Shown here: in pieces, positions 8,933 to 18,003 of the stretch | Numbering within the stretch: the stretch's first letter is position 1 | How the letters are laid out: every line of letters begins with the position of its first letter | From: Leclercia adecarboxylata | Lineage (GTDB): Bacteria; Pseudomonadota; Gammaproteobacteria; Enterobacterales; Enterobacteriaceae | Reading direction: 5' to 3' | Assembly (NCBI RefSeq): GCF_006171285.1 | Contig: NZ_CP040889.1 | Location: forward strand, 1,302,001 to 1,366,000 | DNA: 64,000 nt | Made by a program: the position numbers and the translations under genes | Notes under the pieces: model-generated | Database searches by the model: none | What the model saw: only the letters and a program-made list of their open reading frames with translations | Told to the model about the DNA's origin: nothing

Positions 8933-11191
8933 TTACTCTGCGGTGTCGTCCGCGTTACCACGGTTCGGAGAGTCGATCTCCACGCGGTCAATACGCTGCA
9001 GGCCACGCATCAGCGATCCCCTGCGACCACGTTCGCCCACCACTTTCTGCAGCTCTTCCGGACGCAGTTTGATTTTGCGTTTACCCACATGGATGGTCAA
9101 CGTGCTCTGCGGTGGCAGAATAAAGAGGTGCGCCAGGCTGTCCTCTCCCGCTGCCGCATCCGCCGCGGAGATGTTGATAATCTTATTGCCTTTGCCTTTC
9201 GACAGCTGCGGCAGATCGCTGAGCGGGAACATCAGCATGCGGCCGGCAGCGGTGATCGCCAGCAGCATGTCGCTCTCGTTTTCAATCACCAGCGGCGGCA
9301 TGACCCGGGCATTGTCCGGCAGGCTGATCAACGCCTTGCCCGCACGGTTACGCGAGATCAGATCGTTAAAGGTACAGATGAAGCCGTAACCCGCATCGGA
9401 GGCCAGCAGCAGCTTCTGCTCATCGCCTTCCATCAGCATATGTTCGACGGTCGCCCCCGGCGGCAGCGTCAGCTTGCCGGTGAGCGGCTCGCCCTGCCCG
9501 CGCGCAGACGGCAGGGTAATAGGATCGATGGCATAGCTGCGCCCGGTGGTATCGATAAAGGCCACCGGCTGGTTGCTCTTGCCCTTCACCGCGGCTTTGA
9601 AGCTGTCGCCCGCTTTATAACTCAAGCCCGGCGCGTCGATGTCGTGACCTTTGGCGCTGCGCACCCAGCCGCTCTGTGACAGCACAATGGTCACCGGCTC
9701 GGACGGCTGCATGTCATGCTCGCTCATCGCTTTGGCTTCTTCGCGCTCGTGCAGCGGTGAACGGCGATCGTCGCCGAAGGCGTCGGCATCGGCCTGCAGC
9801 TCTTTCTTCAGCAGGGTGTTCATCTTGCGCTCGGAGGCGAGGATCGCCTGGAGCTGATCGCGCTCTTTTTCCAGCTCGTTCTGCTCACCGCGGATCTTCA
9901 TCTCTTCCAGTTTGGCGAGATGGCGCAGTTTCAGCTCGAGGATCGCTTCGGCCTGGGTTTCGCTGATGCCAAAGCGCGACATCAGGGCCGGCTTCGGCTC
10001 GTCCTCGGTGCGAATGATCTCAATCACTTCGTCGATATTGAGGAACGCCACCAGCAAACCTTCAAGGATATGCAGGCGCTTAAGCACTTTCTCCAGACGG
10101 TGATTCAGTCGGCGGCGCACCGTATCGCGGCGGAACGTCAGCCACTCGGTGAGGATCTCCAGCAGGTTTTTCACCGCCGGACGGCCGTCGAGGCCAATCA
10201 TGTTCAGGTTGATACGGTAGCTTTTTTCCAGATCGGTGGTGGCGAACAGGTGGTTCATCACCGGCTCCATGTCCACGCGGTTGGAGCGCGGCACGATCAC
10301 CAGACGGGTCGGGTTCTCGTGGTCGGATTCGTCGCGCAGGTCATCGACCATCGGCAGCTTTTTGTTGCGCATCTGGGTCGCGATCTGCTCCAGCACTTTC
10401 GCGCCCGAGACCTGGTGCGGCAGCGCGGTGATGACCACGGCGCCGTCCTCTTTGGTCCACACCGCGCGCATGCGCACGGAGCCGCGACCGTTCTGGTAGA
10501 TTTTGCGGATTTCCGCGCGGGAGGTGATGATCTCCGCTTCGGTCGGGAAGTCCGGCCCCTGTACGATATCCAGCAGCTCGTCCAGCGAGGTCTTCGGCTG
10601 TTCAATCAGGGCGATCGCCGCTTTCGCCACTTCACGCAGGTTGTGCGGCGGGATATCCGTCGCCATCCCGACGGCGATGCCGGTGGTGCCGTTCAGCAGA
10701 ATGTTCGGCAGACGCGCAGGCAGCATCTTCGGCTCCTGCATCGTACCGTCGAAGTTCGGTACCCACTCCGCGGTGCCCTGGCCCAGCTCGCTGAGCAGCA
10801 GTTCGGCATATTTAGAGAGACGGGATTCGGTGTAACGCATCGCCGCGAACGACTTCGGATCGTCCGGCGCGCCCCAGTTCCCCTGGCCGTCGACCAGCGG
10901 GTAACGGTAGGAGAACGGCTGGGCCATCAGCACCATCGCTTCATAACAGGCGCTGTCGCCGTGCGGATGGTATTTACCCAGAACGTCACCCACGGTACGG
11001 GCGGATTTTTTAAACTTGGCGCTGGCGTTCAGGCCCAGCTCAGACATCGCATAAACGATGCGGCGCTGAACGGGTTTCAGGCCATCTCCAATAAACGGCA
11101 ACGCCCTGTCCATGATGACGTACATGGAGTAGTTCAGGTAGGCGTTTTCCGTAAATTCATGTAGCGCGAGGCGCTCTGCCATATCGCTCAT
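8933..11191 (-). CDS. parC: DNA topoisomerase IV subunit A
   Basis: Breakage-reunion subunit of topoisomerase IV, which with ParE (encoded at 31743-33635) decatenates replicated chromosomes. 752 residues, as in E. coli. The winged-helix/tower domain contains the active-site tyrosine region with [10 protein letters not shown], and the C-terminal part is a beta-pinwheel. In the quinolone-resistance region residues are Ser80 and Glu84 ([11 protein letters not shown]), the susceptible wild-type state. The start is the ATG at 11189-11191. The stop is followed by a GC-rich hairpin. Confidence 0.97.
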   Translation of the reverse strand: MSDMAERLALHEFTENAYLNYSMYVIMDRALPFIGDGLKPVQRRIVYAMSELGLNASAKFKKSARTVGDVLGKYHPHGDSACYEAMVLMAQPFSYRYPLVDGQGNWGAPDDPKSFAAMRYTESRLSKYAELLLSELGQGTAEWVPNFDGTMQEPKMLPARLPNILLNGTTGIAVGMATDIPPHNLREVAKAAIALIEQPKTSLDELLDIVQGPDFPTEAEIITSRAEIRKIYQNGRGSVRMRAVWTKEDGAVVITALPHQVSGAKVLEQIATQMRNKKLPMVDDLRDESDHENPTRLVIVPRSNRVDMEPVMNHLFATTDLEKSYRINLNMIGLDGRPAVKNLLEILTEWLTFRRDTVRRRLNHRLEKVLKRLHILEGLLVAFLNIDEVIEIIRTEDEPKPALMSRFGISETQAEAILELKLRHLAKLEEMKIRGEQNELEKERDQLQAILASERKMNTLLKKELQADADAFGDDRRSPLHEREEAKAMSEHDMQPSEPVTIVLSQSGWVRSAKGHDIDAPGLSYKAGDSFKAAVKGKSNQPVAFIDTTGRSYAIDPITLPSARGQGEPLTGKLTLPPGATVEHMLMEGDEQKLLLASDAGYGFICTFNDLISRNRAGKALISLPDNARVMPPLVIENESDMLLAITAAGRMLMFPLSDLPQLSKGKGNKIINISAADAAAGEDSLAHLFILPPQSTLTIHVGKRKIKLRPEELQKVVGERGRRGSLMRGLQRIDRVEIDSPNRGNADDTAE

Positions 11192-11269
11192 TTAATGGGA
11201 TTCCTCAACTCAGAAACCTGCTGGTTTCAGGCAATATTGCCGCAGATACTACCTCATCTGGCGAGTCGA

Positions 11270-11301
11270 GTCACAAAGAAAAAGGGCCGGAATACCGGCC
11301 C
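11270..11301 (-). terminator. Intrinsic terminator of ygiW
   Basis: On the minus strand, stem GGGCCGG/CCGGCCC with a four-base loop is followed directly by TTTTTCTTTG. It ends the ygiW transcript 9 bp past its stop and before parC. Confidence 0.8.
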
Positions 11302-11310
11302 CTCGGTGGG

Positions 11311-11712
11311 TTATTTATTCAGCTTGATAACCTGTTTCACGTCGATTTCGAAATCGTTCCACTCTTTATCCACTTTGCCCTGCAGTTCAACCTTATCCTG
11401 CGGGGTAATGGTCTGGCCGTTCCAGTGCTTGTTGTCGATCTCCACGTTTACCGTGCCGCTCTCATCGCGGAAGGTGTAGCGGTCATCAGACAGCCGCTCG
11501 GTGATGTTTCCGCGCAGTTTCACCCAGCTGTCGTCCTTCATATCCTTGACCTTCTGCGCCGTGGTGAGGTTGGCGTCATTATCGACAAAACCACCCTGCT
11601 GGGTTTGCGTCTGGGTTGCCGTTGCGGATGGGCCGTTAAACCCGCCCTGCGCCGCAAAAACCGGCGCGGTGGTGATCATCATGATGGCAGCAATAGCAGC
11701 GAATTTTTTCAT
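11311..11712 (-). CDS. ygiW: YgiW (VisP), periplasmic BOF/OB-fold stress protein
   Basis: Small periplasmic protein of the bacterial OB-fold (BOF, YgiW/YdeI) family, linked in E. coli and Salmonella to stress resistance and to the QseBC system. Residues 1-20 form a signal peptide ending APVFA|AQ. The OB-fold blocks [21 protein letters not shown] and [11 protein letters not shown] are typical. 133 residues, near the usual 130. It is transcribed divergently from qseBC across a 139 bp region that holds a QseB/PmrA-type repeat. Confidence 0.93.
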   Translation of the reverse strand: MKKFAAIAAIMMITTAPVFAAQGGFNGPSATATQTQTQQGGFVDNDANLTTAQKVKDMKDDSWVKLRGNITERLSDDRYTFRDESGTVNVEIDNKHWNGQTITPQDKVELQGKVDKEWNDFEIDVKQVIKLNK

Positions 11713-11761
11713 CTTAACTCTCCCTTTAATGTCGTTTCGCAGTCCATTAAACAGGGTAAAC

Positions 11762-11778
11762 CTTAACGACTTCTTAAG
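11762..11778. promoter_or_regulatory. QseB/PmrA-type direct repeat
   Basis: CTTAAC-GACTT-CTTAAG, two hexamers separated by five bases, the spacing known for PmrA/QseB operators. It lies between the divergent ygiW and qseB, 73 bp before the qseB start, and fits autoregulation by QseB. Confidence 0.6.
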
Positions 11779-11851
11779 CGGAAAATTTAAATTTTTTTAC
11801 TGTACAGCCGGGCGTTACAGAGGGTTTACTGGCGGCATCAGGGAGGGAAAT

Positions 11852-12511
11852 ATGCGCATTTTACTGGTAGAAGACGACAAACTGATTGGCGATGGCATCA
11901 AGGCCGGGCTGACGAAAATGGGCTTCAGCCTGGACTGGTTCACCGACGGTGACACTGGCCGCGCGGCGCTCTACAGCGCCCCCTATGACGCGGTGGTGCT
12001 CGACCTGACGCTGCCGGGTCTTGACGGGCTGCAGATCCTGCGCGAGTGGCGGGAAAAGGGGCGCAGCGAGCCGGTGCTGATTTTAACCGCGCGGGATGCC
12101 CTCGACCAGCGCGTCGAGGGGCTGCGTCTCGGGGCCGATGATTATCTCTGTAAACCCTTTGCCCTGATCGAGGTGGCCGCCCGCCTCGAAGCGCTGGTGC
12201 GCCGTAGCCACGGGCAGGCGCACAGCGAACTGCGCCACGGCGGCGTGACGCTCGATCCCTCCCGTCTGGTGGCTGCGCTCAATGGCGACACCCTGGTGCT
12301 GAAACCGAAAGAGTTCGCCCTGCTGGAGCTGTTAATGCGCAACGCTGGCCGCGTGCTGCCGCGCAAACTGATTGAAGAGAAGCTCTATACCTGGGATGAC
12401 GACGTCTCTAGTAACGCCGTGGAAGTCCACGTTCACCATCTGCGCCGCAAGCTCGGCAGCGACTTTATCCGCACCGTGCACGGCATCGGTTATACCCTGG
12501 GTGATGCATGA
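11852..12511 (+). CDS. qseB: QseB response regulator
   Basis: OmpR/PhoB-type regulator partner of the sensor QseC, controlling motility and virulence genes in E. coli. The receiver has acidic residues Glu7-Asp8-Asp9 and phosphoacceptor Asp51 (VVLDLTLPG). The C-terminal winged helix includes [13 protein letters not shown] and the HHLRRKLG recognition segment. 219 residues, as in E. coli. ATG at 11852 is preceded by GGGAGG. The stop overlaps qseC by four bases. Confidence 0.95.
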   Translation: MRILLVEDDKLIGDGIKAGLTKMGFSLDWFTDGDTGRAALYSAPYDAVVLDLTLPGLDGLQILREWREKGRSEPVLILTARDALDQRVEGLRLGADDYLCKPFALIEVAARLEALVRRSHGQAHSELRHGGVTLDPSRLVAALNGDTLVLKPKEFALLELLMRNAGRVLPRKLIEEKLYTWDDDVSSNAVEVHVHHLRRKLGSDFIRTVHGIGYTLGDA

Positions 12512-13857
12512 AACTGACCCAACGCCTGAGCCTGAAGCTGCGCCTGACGCTGCTGTTCATGGTGCTGTCGCTGGCGGCGTGGTTCGCCGCGAGTATCGTC
12601 GCCTGGCATCAGACCACTGATAAGCTCGATAAGCTATTCGACACCCAGCAGATGCTGTTTGCTAAACGGCTGCTGACGATGGATCTCGACGAGATCCGCG
12701 CCCCGGCGCGCATGCGCGAGGTGCCAAAAAAAGCGAAACACGGCCATCTGGATGACGACGCCCTGGCCTTCGCCATCTACACCCCCGACGGCAAAATGGT
12801 GCTGAACGACGGCGAGAACGGGCGCGACATTCCGTATCACTATCGCCGGGAGGGTTTCGACAACGGGCGGCTGGACGACGATAACGACGAATGGCGATTC
12901 CTGTGGCTCACCTCACCGGACGGCAAGTACCGGGTGGTGGTCGGCCAGGAGCGGGAGTACCGCCAGGAGATGGCGCTGGACGTGGTGCGCTCGCAGCTCA
13001 CGCCGTGGCTGGTGGCGCTGCCGGTGATGCTGCTGTTGCTTATCGTGCTGCTGAGCCGTGAACTCTGGCCGCTGAAAAAGCTGGCGCACACCTTGCGCGC
13101 CCGCTCGCCGGATGCCACCGACCGGCTGGCGACGCACGGCGTGCCCGTTGAGGTTCGCCCGCTGCTCGACGCGCTGAATCATCTCTTCGCCCGCACCCAG
13201 GCCATGATGGCCCGCGAGCGCCGCTTTACCTCGGATGCCGCCCACGAGCTGCGCAGCCCGCTTACCGCCCTGAAGGTGCAGACCGAGGTGGCGCAGCTGT
13301 CGCTGGACGATCCTGAGGCGCAGGCGAAAGCCCTGATCCAGCTGCATGCCGGTATTGACCGGGCATCGCGGCTGGTTGAGCAGCTCCTGACGCTGTCGCG
13401 CCTGGATTCGCTGGAGAGCCTCGAGGATGTGGGATCCCTGAACATGGCCGAACTGCTTCAGTCGGCGGTAATGGATAGCTATCATCCGGCGCAGCAGGCC
13501 GGGATCGAAATGCGCCTGAATATTAACGCTCCGCAGGTCTCGCGTCCCGGCCAGCAGCTGCTGCTGAGCCTGCTGGTGCGCAACCTGCTGGATAACGCCG
13601 TGCGCTACAGCCCACGCGGCAGCGTGGTGGATGTGACCCTTGATAGCCGCAGTTTTACCGTGCGTGACAACGGTCCGGGCGTTGCCCCCGCCGCGCTGGC
13701 GCGGATCGGCGAGCGTTTCTATCGCCCGCCCGGGCAGGAGCAAACCGGCAGCGGGCTGGGGTTGTCCATCGTGAAGCGGATTGCCGCCCTGCACCGGATG
13801 ACGGTCACGCTCAGCAATGCACCGGACGGCGGGTTTGCCGTCACCCTCGGCTGGTAG
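12508..13857 (+). CDS. qseC: QseC sensor histidine kinase
   Basis: Inner-membrane sensor kinase that phosphorylates QseB; in E. coli it is reported to respond to adrenergic hormones and autoinducer-3. Two membrane segments (residues about 13-35 and 166-186) enclose a periplasmic sensor domain. HAMP, the H-box [17 protein letters not shown], the N-box [11 protein letters not shown] and the G-box [11 protein letters not shown] follow in order. 449 residues, identical to the E. coli length. Translationally coupled to qseB. Confidence 0.95.
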   Translation: MKLTQRLSLKLRLTLLFMVLSLAAWFAASIVAWHQTTDKLDKLFDTQQMLFAKRLLTMDLDEIRAPARMREVPKKAKHGHLDDDALAFAIYTPDGKMVLNDGENGRDIPYHYRREGFDNGRLDDDNDEWRFLWLTSPDGKYRVVVGQEREYRQEMALDVVRSQLTPWLVALPVMLLLLIVLLSRELWPLKKLAHTLRARSPDATDRLATHGVPVEVRPLLDALNHLFARTQAMMARERRFTSDAAHELRSPLTALKVQTEVAQLSLDDPEAQAKALIQLHAGIDRASRLVEQLLTLSRLDSLESLEDVGSLNMAELLQSAVMDSYHPAQQAGIEMRLNINAPQVSRPGQQLLLSLLVRNLLDNAVRYSPRGSVVDVTLDSRSFTVRDNGPGVAPAALARIGERFYRPPGQEQTGSGLGLSIVKRIAALHRMTVTLSNAPDGGFAVTLGW

Positions 13858-13933
13858 GAGATTATTGCGTTTTTAGCAAAAGACTTTGCACATTTTGCTC
13901 ATTTTACCGCACCGCTGTCGCGCGTAGAATGGC

Positions 13934-13955
13934 CCTCAGACTCGCTACTCTGAGG
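13934..13955 (+). promoter_or_regulatory. Hairpin overlapping the mdaB ribosome-binding site
   Basis: CCTCAGA and TCTGAGG pair over an eight-base loop; the 3' arm contains the GAGG of the mdaB ribosome site, eight bases before the ATG. It could limit translation initiation. Confidence 0.4.
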
Positions 13956-13963
13956 ACAACTTA

Positions 13964-14545
13964 ATGAGCAATATTCTGATTATCAACGGCGCGAAAAAAT
14001 TCGCCCACTCCAATGGCCAACTGAATGACACCCTGACCGAGGTCGCGGACGGTTTCCTGCGCGACGCCGGACATGATGTTAAGGTCGTGCGCACCGACGG
14101 CGAATACGATATCCAGGCCGAAGTGCAGAACTTCCTCTGGGCTGACGTGGTTATCTGGCAGATGCCAGGCTGGTGGATGGGCGCGCCGTGGACCGTGAAA
14201 AAGTACATGGACGATGTCTTTACCGAAGGTCACGGCTCGCTGTACGCCAGCGACGGCCGCACCCGTTCCGACGCCTCGAAGAAGTACGGTTCCGGCGGTC
14301 TGATCCAGGGCAAAAAATACATGCTCTCCCTGACCTGGAACGCCCCGATGGAAGCCTTCACCAAAGAAGATCAGTTCTTCCACGGCGTGGGCGTTGACGG
14401 TGTTTATCTGCCGTTCCACAAAGCCAACCAGTTCCTGGGAATGGAGGCGCTGCCGACCTTTATCACTAACGACGTGATCAAAATGCCGGACGTGCCACGC
14501 TATATCGCAGAATATCGCAAGCATCTGGCTGAGATTTTTGCTTAA
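13964..14545 (+). CDS. mdaB: NADPH:quinone oxidoreductase MdaB
   Basis: FAD-dependent flavodoxin-fold enzyme that reduces quinones by two electrons, protecting against redox cyclers. The N-terminus MSNILIINGAKKFAHSNGQL contains the flavin/phosphate loop, and MPGWWMGAPWTVKKYMD matches the MdaB active-site region. 193 residues, the E. coli length. It precedes ygiN by 29 bp, and the pair probably forms a quinone redox cycle. In E. coli ygiZ lies between qseC and mdaB; here it is absent. Confidence 0.95.
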   Translation: MSNILIINGAKKFAHSNGQLNDTLTEVADGFLRDAGHDVKVVRTDGEYDIQAEVQNFLWADVVIWQMPGWWMGAPWTVKKYMDDVFTEGHGSLYASDGRTRSDASKKYGSGGLIQGKKYMLSLTWNAPMEAFTKEDQFFHGVGVDGVYLPFHKANQFLGMEALPTFITNDVIKMPDVPRYIAEYRKHLAEIFA

Positions 14546-14574
14546 CTGGTAGCATGTTATCAGGAGAAATGACC

Positions 14575-14889
14575 ATGCTTACCGTTATTGCTGAAATCCG
14601 TACCCGTCCTGGACAACATCACCGTCAGGCGGTGCTGGATGAGTTCGCGAAGATTATCCCAACCGTTTTAGAAGAAGCCGGCTGCCACGGCTATGCGCCG
14701 ATGGTGGACACCGCCGCAGGCGTCAGCTTCCAGACTACCGCCCCGGACTCCATCGTGATGGTTGAGCTGTGGGAAACCGTGGCGCACCTCGAAGCGCATC
14801 TGCAGACTCCGCACATGAAGGCGTGGAGCGAAGCGGTGAAAGGTGACGTTCTGGAAACGCATATCCGTATTCTGGAGAGCGGGGTTTAA
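14575..14889 (+). CDS. ygiN: Quinol monooxygenase YgiN
   Basis: Small cofactor-free ABM-fold monooxygenase that converts menadiol to menadione, the reverse partner of MdaB. The ORF gives MLTVIAEIRTRPGQHHRQAV at the N-terminus and a conserved HLEAHLQTPHMKAW block. The ATG at 14575 gives 104 residues, the E. coli length; an ATG at 14569 would add two residues. AGGAGA lies upstream. Confidence 0.94.
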   Translation: MLTVIAEIRTRPGQHHRQAVLDEFAKIIPTVLEEAGCHGYAPMVDTAAGVSFQTTAPDSIVMVELWETVAHLEAHLQTPHMKAWSEAVKGDVLETHIRILESGV

Positions 14890-14901
14890 CCCTCACCCCA
14901 A

Positions 14902-14967
14902 CCCTCTCCCAAAGGGAGAGGGAGAAAATCGTAGGCCCGGTAAGCGTAGCGCCACCGGGCTTTTTTT
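14902..14967 (+). terminator. Tandem hairpins ending mdaB-ygiN
   Basis: A first stem CCCTCTCCC/GGGAGAGGG (14902-14922) is followed by a REP-like stem GCCCGGT/ACCGGGC (14935-14960) and then seven T residues. The second is a good intrinsic terminator. Confidence 0.75.
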
Positions 14968-14987
14968 ATCACCTTAAAGCGCACCTG

Positions 14988-14994
14988 CTATGCT
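14988..14994 (+). promoter_or_regulatory. Candidate sigma-S type -10 element of kbp
   Basis: CTATGCT preceded by TG, with the kbp start 34 bp downstream and GGAGGAAGG as ribosome site. It resembles the sigma-S -10 consensus CTATACT, and kbp is known as a stationary-phase/osmotic gene in E. coli; assignment is inference. Confidence 0.35.
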
Positions 14995-15027
14995 TATTCC
15001 TGATTTCATTGTTATCTGGAGGAAGGA

Positions 15028-15468
15028 ATGGGAATTTTTAACTTCGTTAAAGAAGCAGGTGAAAAGCTGTGGGACAACCTGACCGATCACAAAGGTCAGA
15101 GCGATAAAGTCTCGGAGCATCTTAAAAAGCTCAATATCCCGGGCGCCGAGAAGGTGCAGGTCAACGTCAACGACGGCAAGGCCGTGGTGACGGGCGACGG
15201 GTTGACCCAGGAGCAGAAAGAGAAAATCCAGGTCGCGGTGGGGAACATCGCCGGGGTCAGCGAGGTGGAAAACAGCATCACCGCCACCGACACCCAGCAG
15301 GAAGCCACCTACTACACGGTTAAATCGGGCGACACCCTGAGCGCCATCTCCAAAACCGTGTATGGCGATGCGTCGAAGTACAACAAAATCTTTGAAGCCA
15401 ACCGCCCTATGCTCTCCAGCCCCGATAAAATTTATCCGGGCCAGACGCTGCGTATCCCTGAAGCCTGA
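15028..15468 (+). CDS. kbp: Potassium-binding protein Kbp (BON-LysM)
   Basis: Cytoplasmic potassium-binding protein related to E. coli Kbp (YgaU), needed for normal growth at high external potassium. A short helix ([16 protein letters not shown]) precedes a BON domain (residues about 30-87) and a C-terminal LysM domain (about 95-145: [20 protein letters not shown] and [10 protein letters not shown]). 146 residues versus 149 in E. coli. In E. coli this gene is elsewhere on the chromosome, so here it may be a second copy or relocated. Confidence 0.88.
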   Translation: MGIFNFVKEAGEKLWDNLTDHKGQSDKVSEHLKKLNIPGAEKVQVNVNDGKAVVTGDGLTQEQKEKIQVAVGNIAGVSEVENSITATDTQQEATYYTVKSGDTLSAISKTVYGDASKYNKIFEANRPMLSSPDKIYPGQTLRIPEA

Positions 15469-15479
15469 GGATAAGCTAC

Positions 15480-15504
15480 CCCCTCTCCTCTGTCAGGAGA
15501 GGGG
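15480..15504. terminator. Hairpin between kbp and the GH88 gene
   Basis: Ten-base-pair perfect stem CCCCTCTCCT/AGGAGAGGGG in the short gap between convergent genes. No U-run on either side, so its strength is uncertain. Confidence 0.5.
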
Positions 15505-15511
15505 AAAATGA

Positions 15512-16699
15512 CTACCAGTACAGTTTCCAGCTCTGGGTAAAGCGCACCAGCGCTTCGACGTAGAAGTAATCTCCCCAGCTGGCACACTCATCCACGCCTT
15601 TATTGCTGGCGAGGTGGTACACCGAGTGCTTCAGCACGCCGTTGCCCTTCTCCTCTTTGCCCATCAGATAGTGCTTCGTCAGCGACGACATAATGCCTTT
15701 CGCCCACGCCAGATAGCGCGCCCGGTCGGGGTCGGTCACCGGCAGGTGCTTCACCAGCTCCAGCAGACCGCAGACCGCAATCGCCGCCGAGGAAGCGTCG
15801 CGCAGGGCGTCGGTGCCCACCAGGGCCAGATCCCAGTGACAGACGTAATCTTCCGGCAGGCGGTTGAGGAAGTAGTTCGCCAGCCGCTTCGACAGGGCGA
15901 TCATCGTCTCGTCGCCGGTGTAGATGTAGCTCAGCAGGAAGCCGTAAATCCCCCACGCCTGGCCGCGCGACCAGCAGGAGTCATCCGCATAGCCCTGCTG
16001 GGTATTGCCGTAGCGCGGCGCGCCGGTGACCACATCCATATAGTAGGTGTGGAAGGTGGAGGCATCTTCACGAATCAGCCAGGTCGCGGCCTGCATCACG
16101 TGGGCTTTAGCGGCCTCGGCAAAGCGCGGATCGCCGGTCTGCTCGGTTGCCCAGTAGAGCAGCGGCAGGTTCATATTGCAGTCGATGATCATTCGTCCTG
16201 CCTGCTCCGGATCGGAGAGATCGCCCCACGCCTGGATGATCTTCGCCTTCTCGTGGAAGCGCTCCAGCAGGGCTTCCGCCGCCAGCAGCGAGAAGCCGCG
16301 CGCCTCGCGGTTACCGGTCAGTCGCCAGTCCGCCACGCAGGAGAGCGTATACAGGAAGCCGAGATCGTGGGTGTTGGTGTCGCTGCGCCCGGCAATGCGC
16401 AGGCCAAACGAGCGGGTGTGCTTGCGGGCCATCGCGCGAAACTTCTCGTCGCCGCTCATCTCCCACGCCAGCCACAGCTGCCCGGTCCAGAAGCTGGTGG
16501 TCCACTCGACGTTATCGGTCAGGGGATAGAACCCCTCCCGGCAGGTTTCTGCCGGGAACTTGTCGCCGAATTCCGTTAAATGACGGCTAATCAGGTCGAG
16601 GATGTGGCGGCGCGCCGAGCTTAATTCATCGCTAAAGGCATGTTCATCCACGGGCACAGGAATATCGCCCAGGTGCTCCTCAGTGATACGACTTAACAT
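15512..16699 (-). CDS. GH88-family unsaturated glucuronyl hydrolase
   Basis: Cytoplasmic glycoside hydrolase of family GH88, which hydrates the double bond of delta-4,5-unsaturated uronic acids left by polysaccharide lyases and so releases the next sugar. The two family acid residues are visible as Asp112 in THDLGF and Asp173 in MIIDCNMN. Further helical (alpha/alpha)6-barrel blocks are DDSCWSRGQAWGIYGF and DSSAAIAVCGLLEL-like DASSAAIAVCGL. The ATG at 16697-16699 is chosen because AAGGA lies eight bases upstream; it gives 395 residues. No signal peptide, so substrate must be imported, fitting the symporter gene immediately upstream. The exact oligosaccharide (pectin fragments or glycosaminoglycan) cannot be told. 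Confidence 0.88.
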   Translation of the reverse strand: MLSRITEEHLGDIPVPVDEHAFSDELSSARRHILDLISRHLTEFGDKFPAETCREGFYPLTDNVEWTTSFWTGQLWLAWEMSGDEKFRAMARKHTRSFGLRIAGRSDTNTHDLGFLYTLSCVADWRLTGNREARGFSLLAAEALLERFHEKAKIIQAWGDLSDPEQAGRMIIDCNMNLPLLYWATEQTGDPRFAEAAKAHVMQAATWLIREDASTFHTYYMDVVTGAPRYGNTQQGYADDSCWSRGQAWGIYGFLLSYIYTGDETMIALSKRLANYFLNRLPEDYVCHWDLALVGTDALRDASSAAIAVCGLLELVKHLPVTDPDRARYLAWAKGIMSSLTKHYLMGKEEKGNGVLKHSVYHLASNKGVDECASWGDYFYVEALVRFTQSWKLYW

Positions 16700-16727
16700 A
16701 ATTCGGTTCCTTCTTTGACGGCGTAAA

Positions 16728-17972
16728 TTAGTGGTGTTCTGCAACGTTCAGCGTTTTTGCCCCGCGCCATTTGCTCTGGCAGGCGGATAACGTGAAGGCG
16801 GAAATAAGGGTGAAGGTCAGCGCCGTAGCGCCCATGATGATATAGGTCTGCTCAAAGCCGATGCGGTCATACATATATCCCGCAGGGGAAGAGACCACCA
16901 CGTTGCCGACGTAGAGCATCGCCTGATAGCCCAGCAGGTACATAGTGGCGTTGACGCGTTTATCGAAATGTTCGGCGATATATTTAAAGACCGACACCAG
17001 CAGGAGACAGATTTCCAGGCCGTAGAGCGGCTTGAGAACGGAAATAAGCAGGTGCGAATCGCACATCCCGGAAATAATCAGCCGCGCCCCGACAATCAGG
17101 CCAACAATTAATAACCCGCGTTTGGCGCCAATAAAGTTCACGAACAGCGGGATCACCATATACATGACGAACTCCATCCCCGACTGGACGGTGCCCAGAT
17201 AGCCAAACACCGCGTTGCCCTGGTGAACATCATCGAAGAAGGTGACGAAATAGCGCGAGAACTGCTGCTCGGCGATAAACATCATCCACGCCACGCCCGC
17301 CACGTAGAGGCAGAAGGCCCAGAACTTGCGGCTGCGCAGTAAGGCATAGACATCCGCCGGGGCGATTTTCTCTTTGGTCAGCACCTCACCGGCGTGCGCC
17401 GAGTTAGTGTTCACCTTCAGGCTCAGGAGGACAATCAGCATGATCACCGACGCCACGCTGCCCATAATGAAGTTGTACGCCGGAGAGAGGTTAAACAGCA
17501 GGCCGGAGAACGAAGATGCCACCGCCCAGCCGAGCGATCCCCACATGCGGATCTGACCAAACTCCATGCCGTTGAGACGGCTGAAACGGTCGGAATAGGA
17601 TTCGCACGCCGCCACGCCCGCATACCAGGCGAAACTTAAATAGAGCGCGCCGATAATAATCCCCAGCATGGTGTTGGACATTAACAGCGGCTGATAAACG
17701 TAAATAAAGAACGGCGCCATCAGGGCGGACATCGCCACCACGAAATAGAGCAGGTATTTGCTCATGCCGATCTTATCCAGAATATAGCCGTAGATCGGTT
17801 TGAGAATAACGGAGAAGACGCCGTTCACCGCAAATACGGTGCCGATGACCGAACCGCTCAGATTCGCTTTTTGCCCGAGCCAGATTGCCAGCAGGCCAAT
17901 ACTGGCCGACCAGGTAAAGAAATAGAGAAAAATAAAACTGCTGATTTTGTAATATTCAGTTTTGTTACTCAT
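16728..17972 (-). CDS. Oligosaccharide:proton symporter, LacY/RafB-type MFS
   Basis: Major facilitator of the oligosaccharide:H+ symporter family (LacY, RafB, CscB). About twelve membrane segments in 414 residues; the N-terminus (YYKISSFIFLYFFTWSASIG) and the loop PIYGYILDKIGMSKYLLYFV resemble LacY. It sits 28 bp upstream of the GH88 gene and 31 bp downstream of the DUF2264 gene on the same strand. It therefore probably imports the unsaturated oligosaccharide that GH88 opens. Substrate is inferred from context only. Confidence 0.85.
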   Translation of the reverse strand: MSNKTEYYKISSFIFLYFFTWSASIGLLAIWLGQKANLSGSVIGTVFAVNGVFSVILKPIYGYILDKIGMSKYLLYFVVAMSALMAPFFIYVYQPLLMSNTMLGIIIGALYLSFAWYAGVAACESYSDRFSRLNGMEFGQIRMWGSLGWAVASSFSGLLFNLSPAYNFIMGSVASVIMLIVLLSLKVNTNSAHAGEVLTKEKIAPADVYALLRSRKFWAFCLYVAGVAWMMFIAEQQFSRYFVTFFDDVHQGNAVFGYLGTVQSGMEFVMYMVIPLFVNFIGAKRGLLIVGLIVGARLIISGMCDSHLLISVLKPLYGLEICLLLVSVFKYIAEHFDKRVNATMYLLGYQAMLYVGNVVVSSPAGYMYDRIGFEQTYIIMGATALTFTLISAFTLSACQSKWRGAKTLNVAEHH

Positions 17973-18003
17973 ACCATCCTCGCCGATATTCAGGGTAAGG
18001 CGC

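Noticed and set aside
9920-11164. 414-codon plus-strand open frame opposite parC
   Set aside because: Antisense shadow of a highly GC-biased conserved gene.
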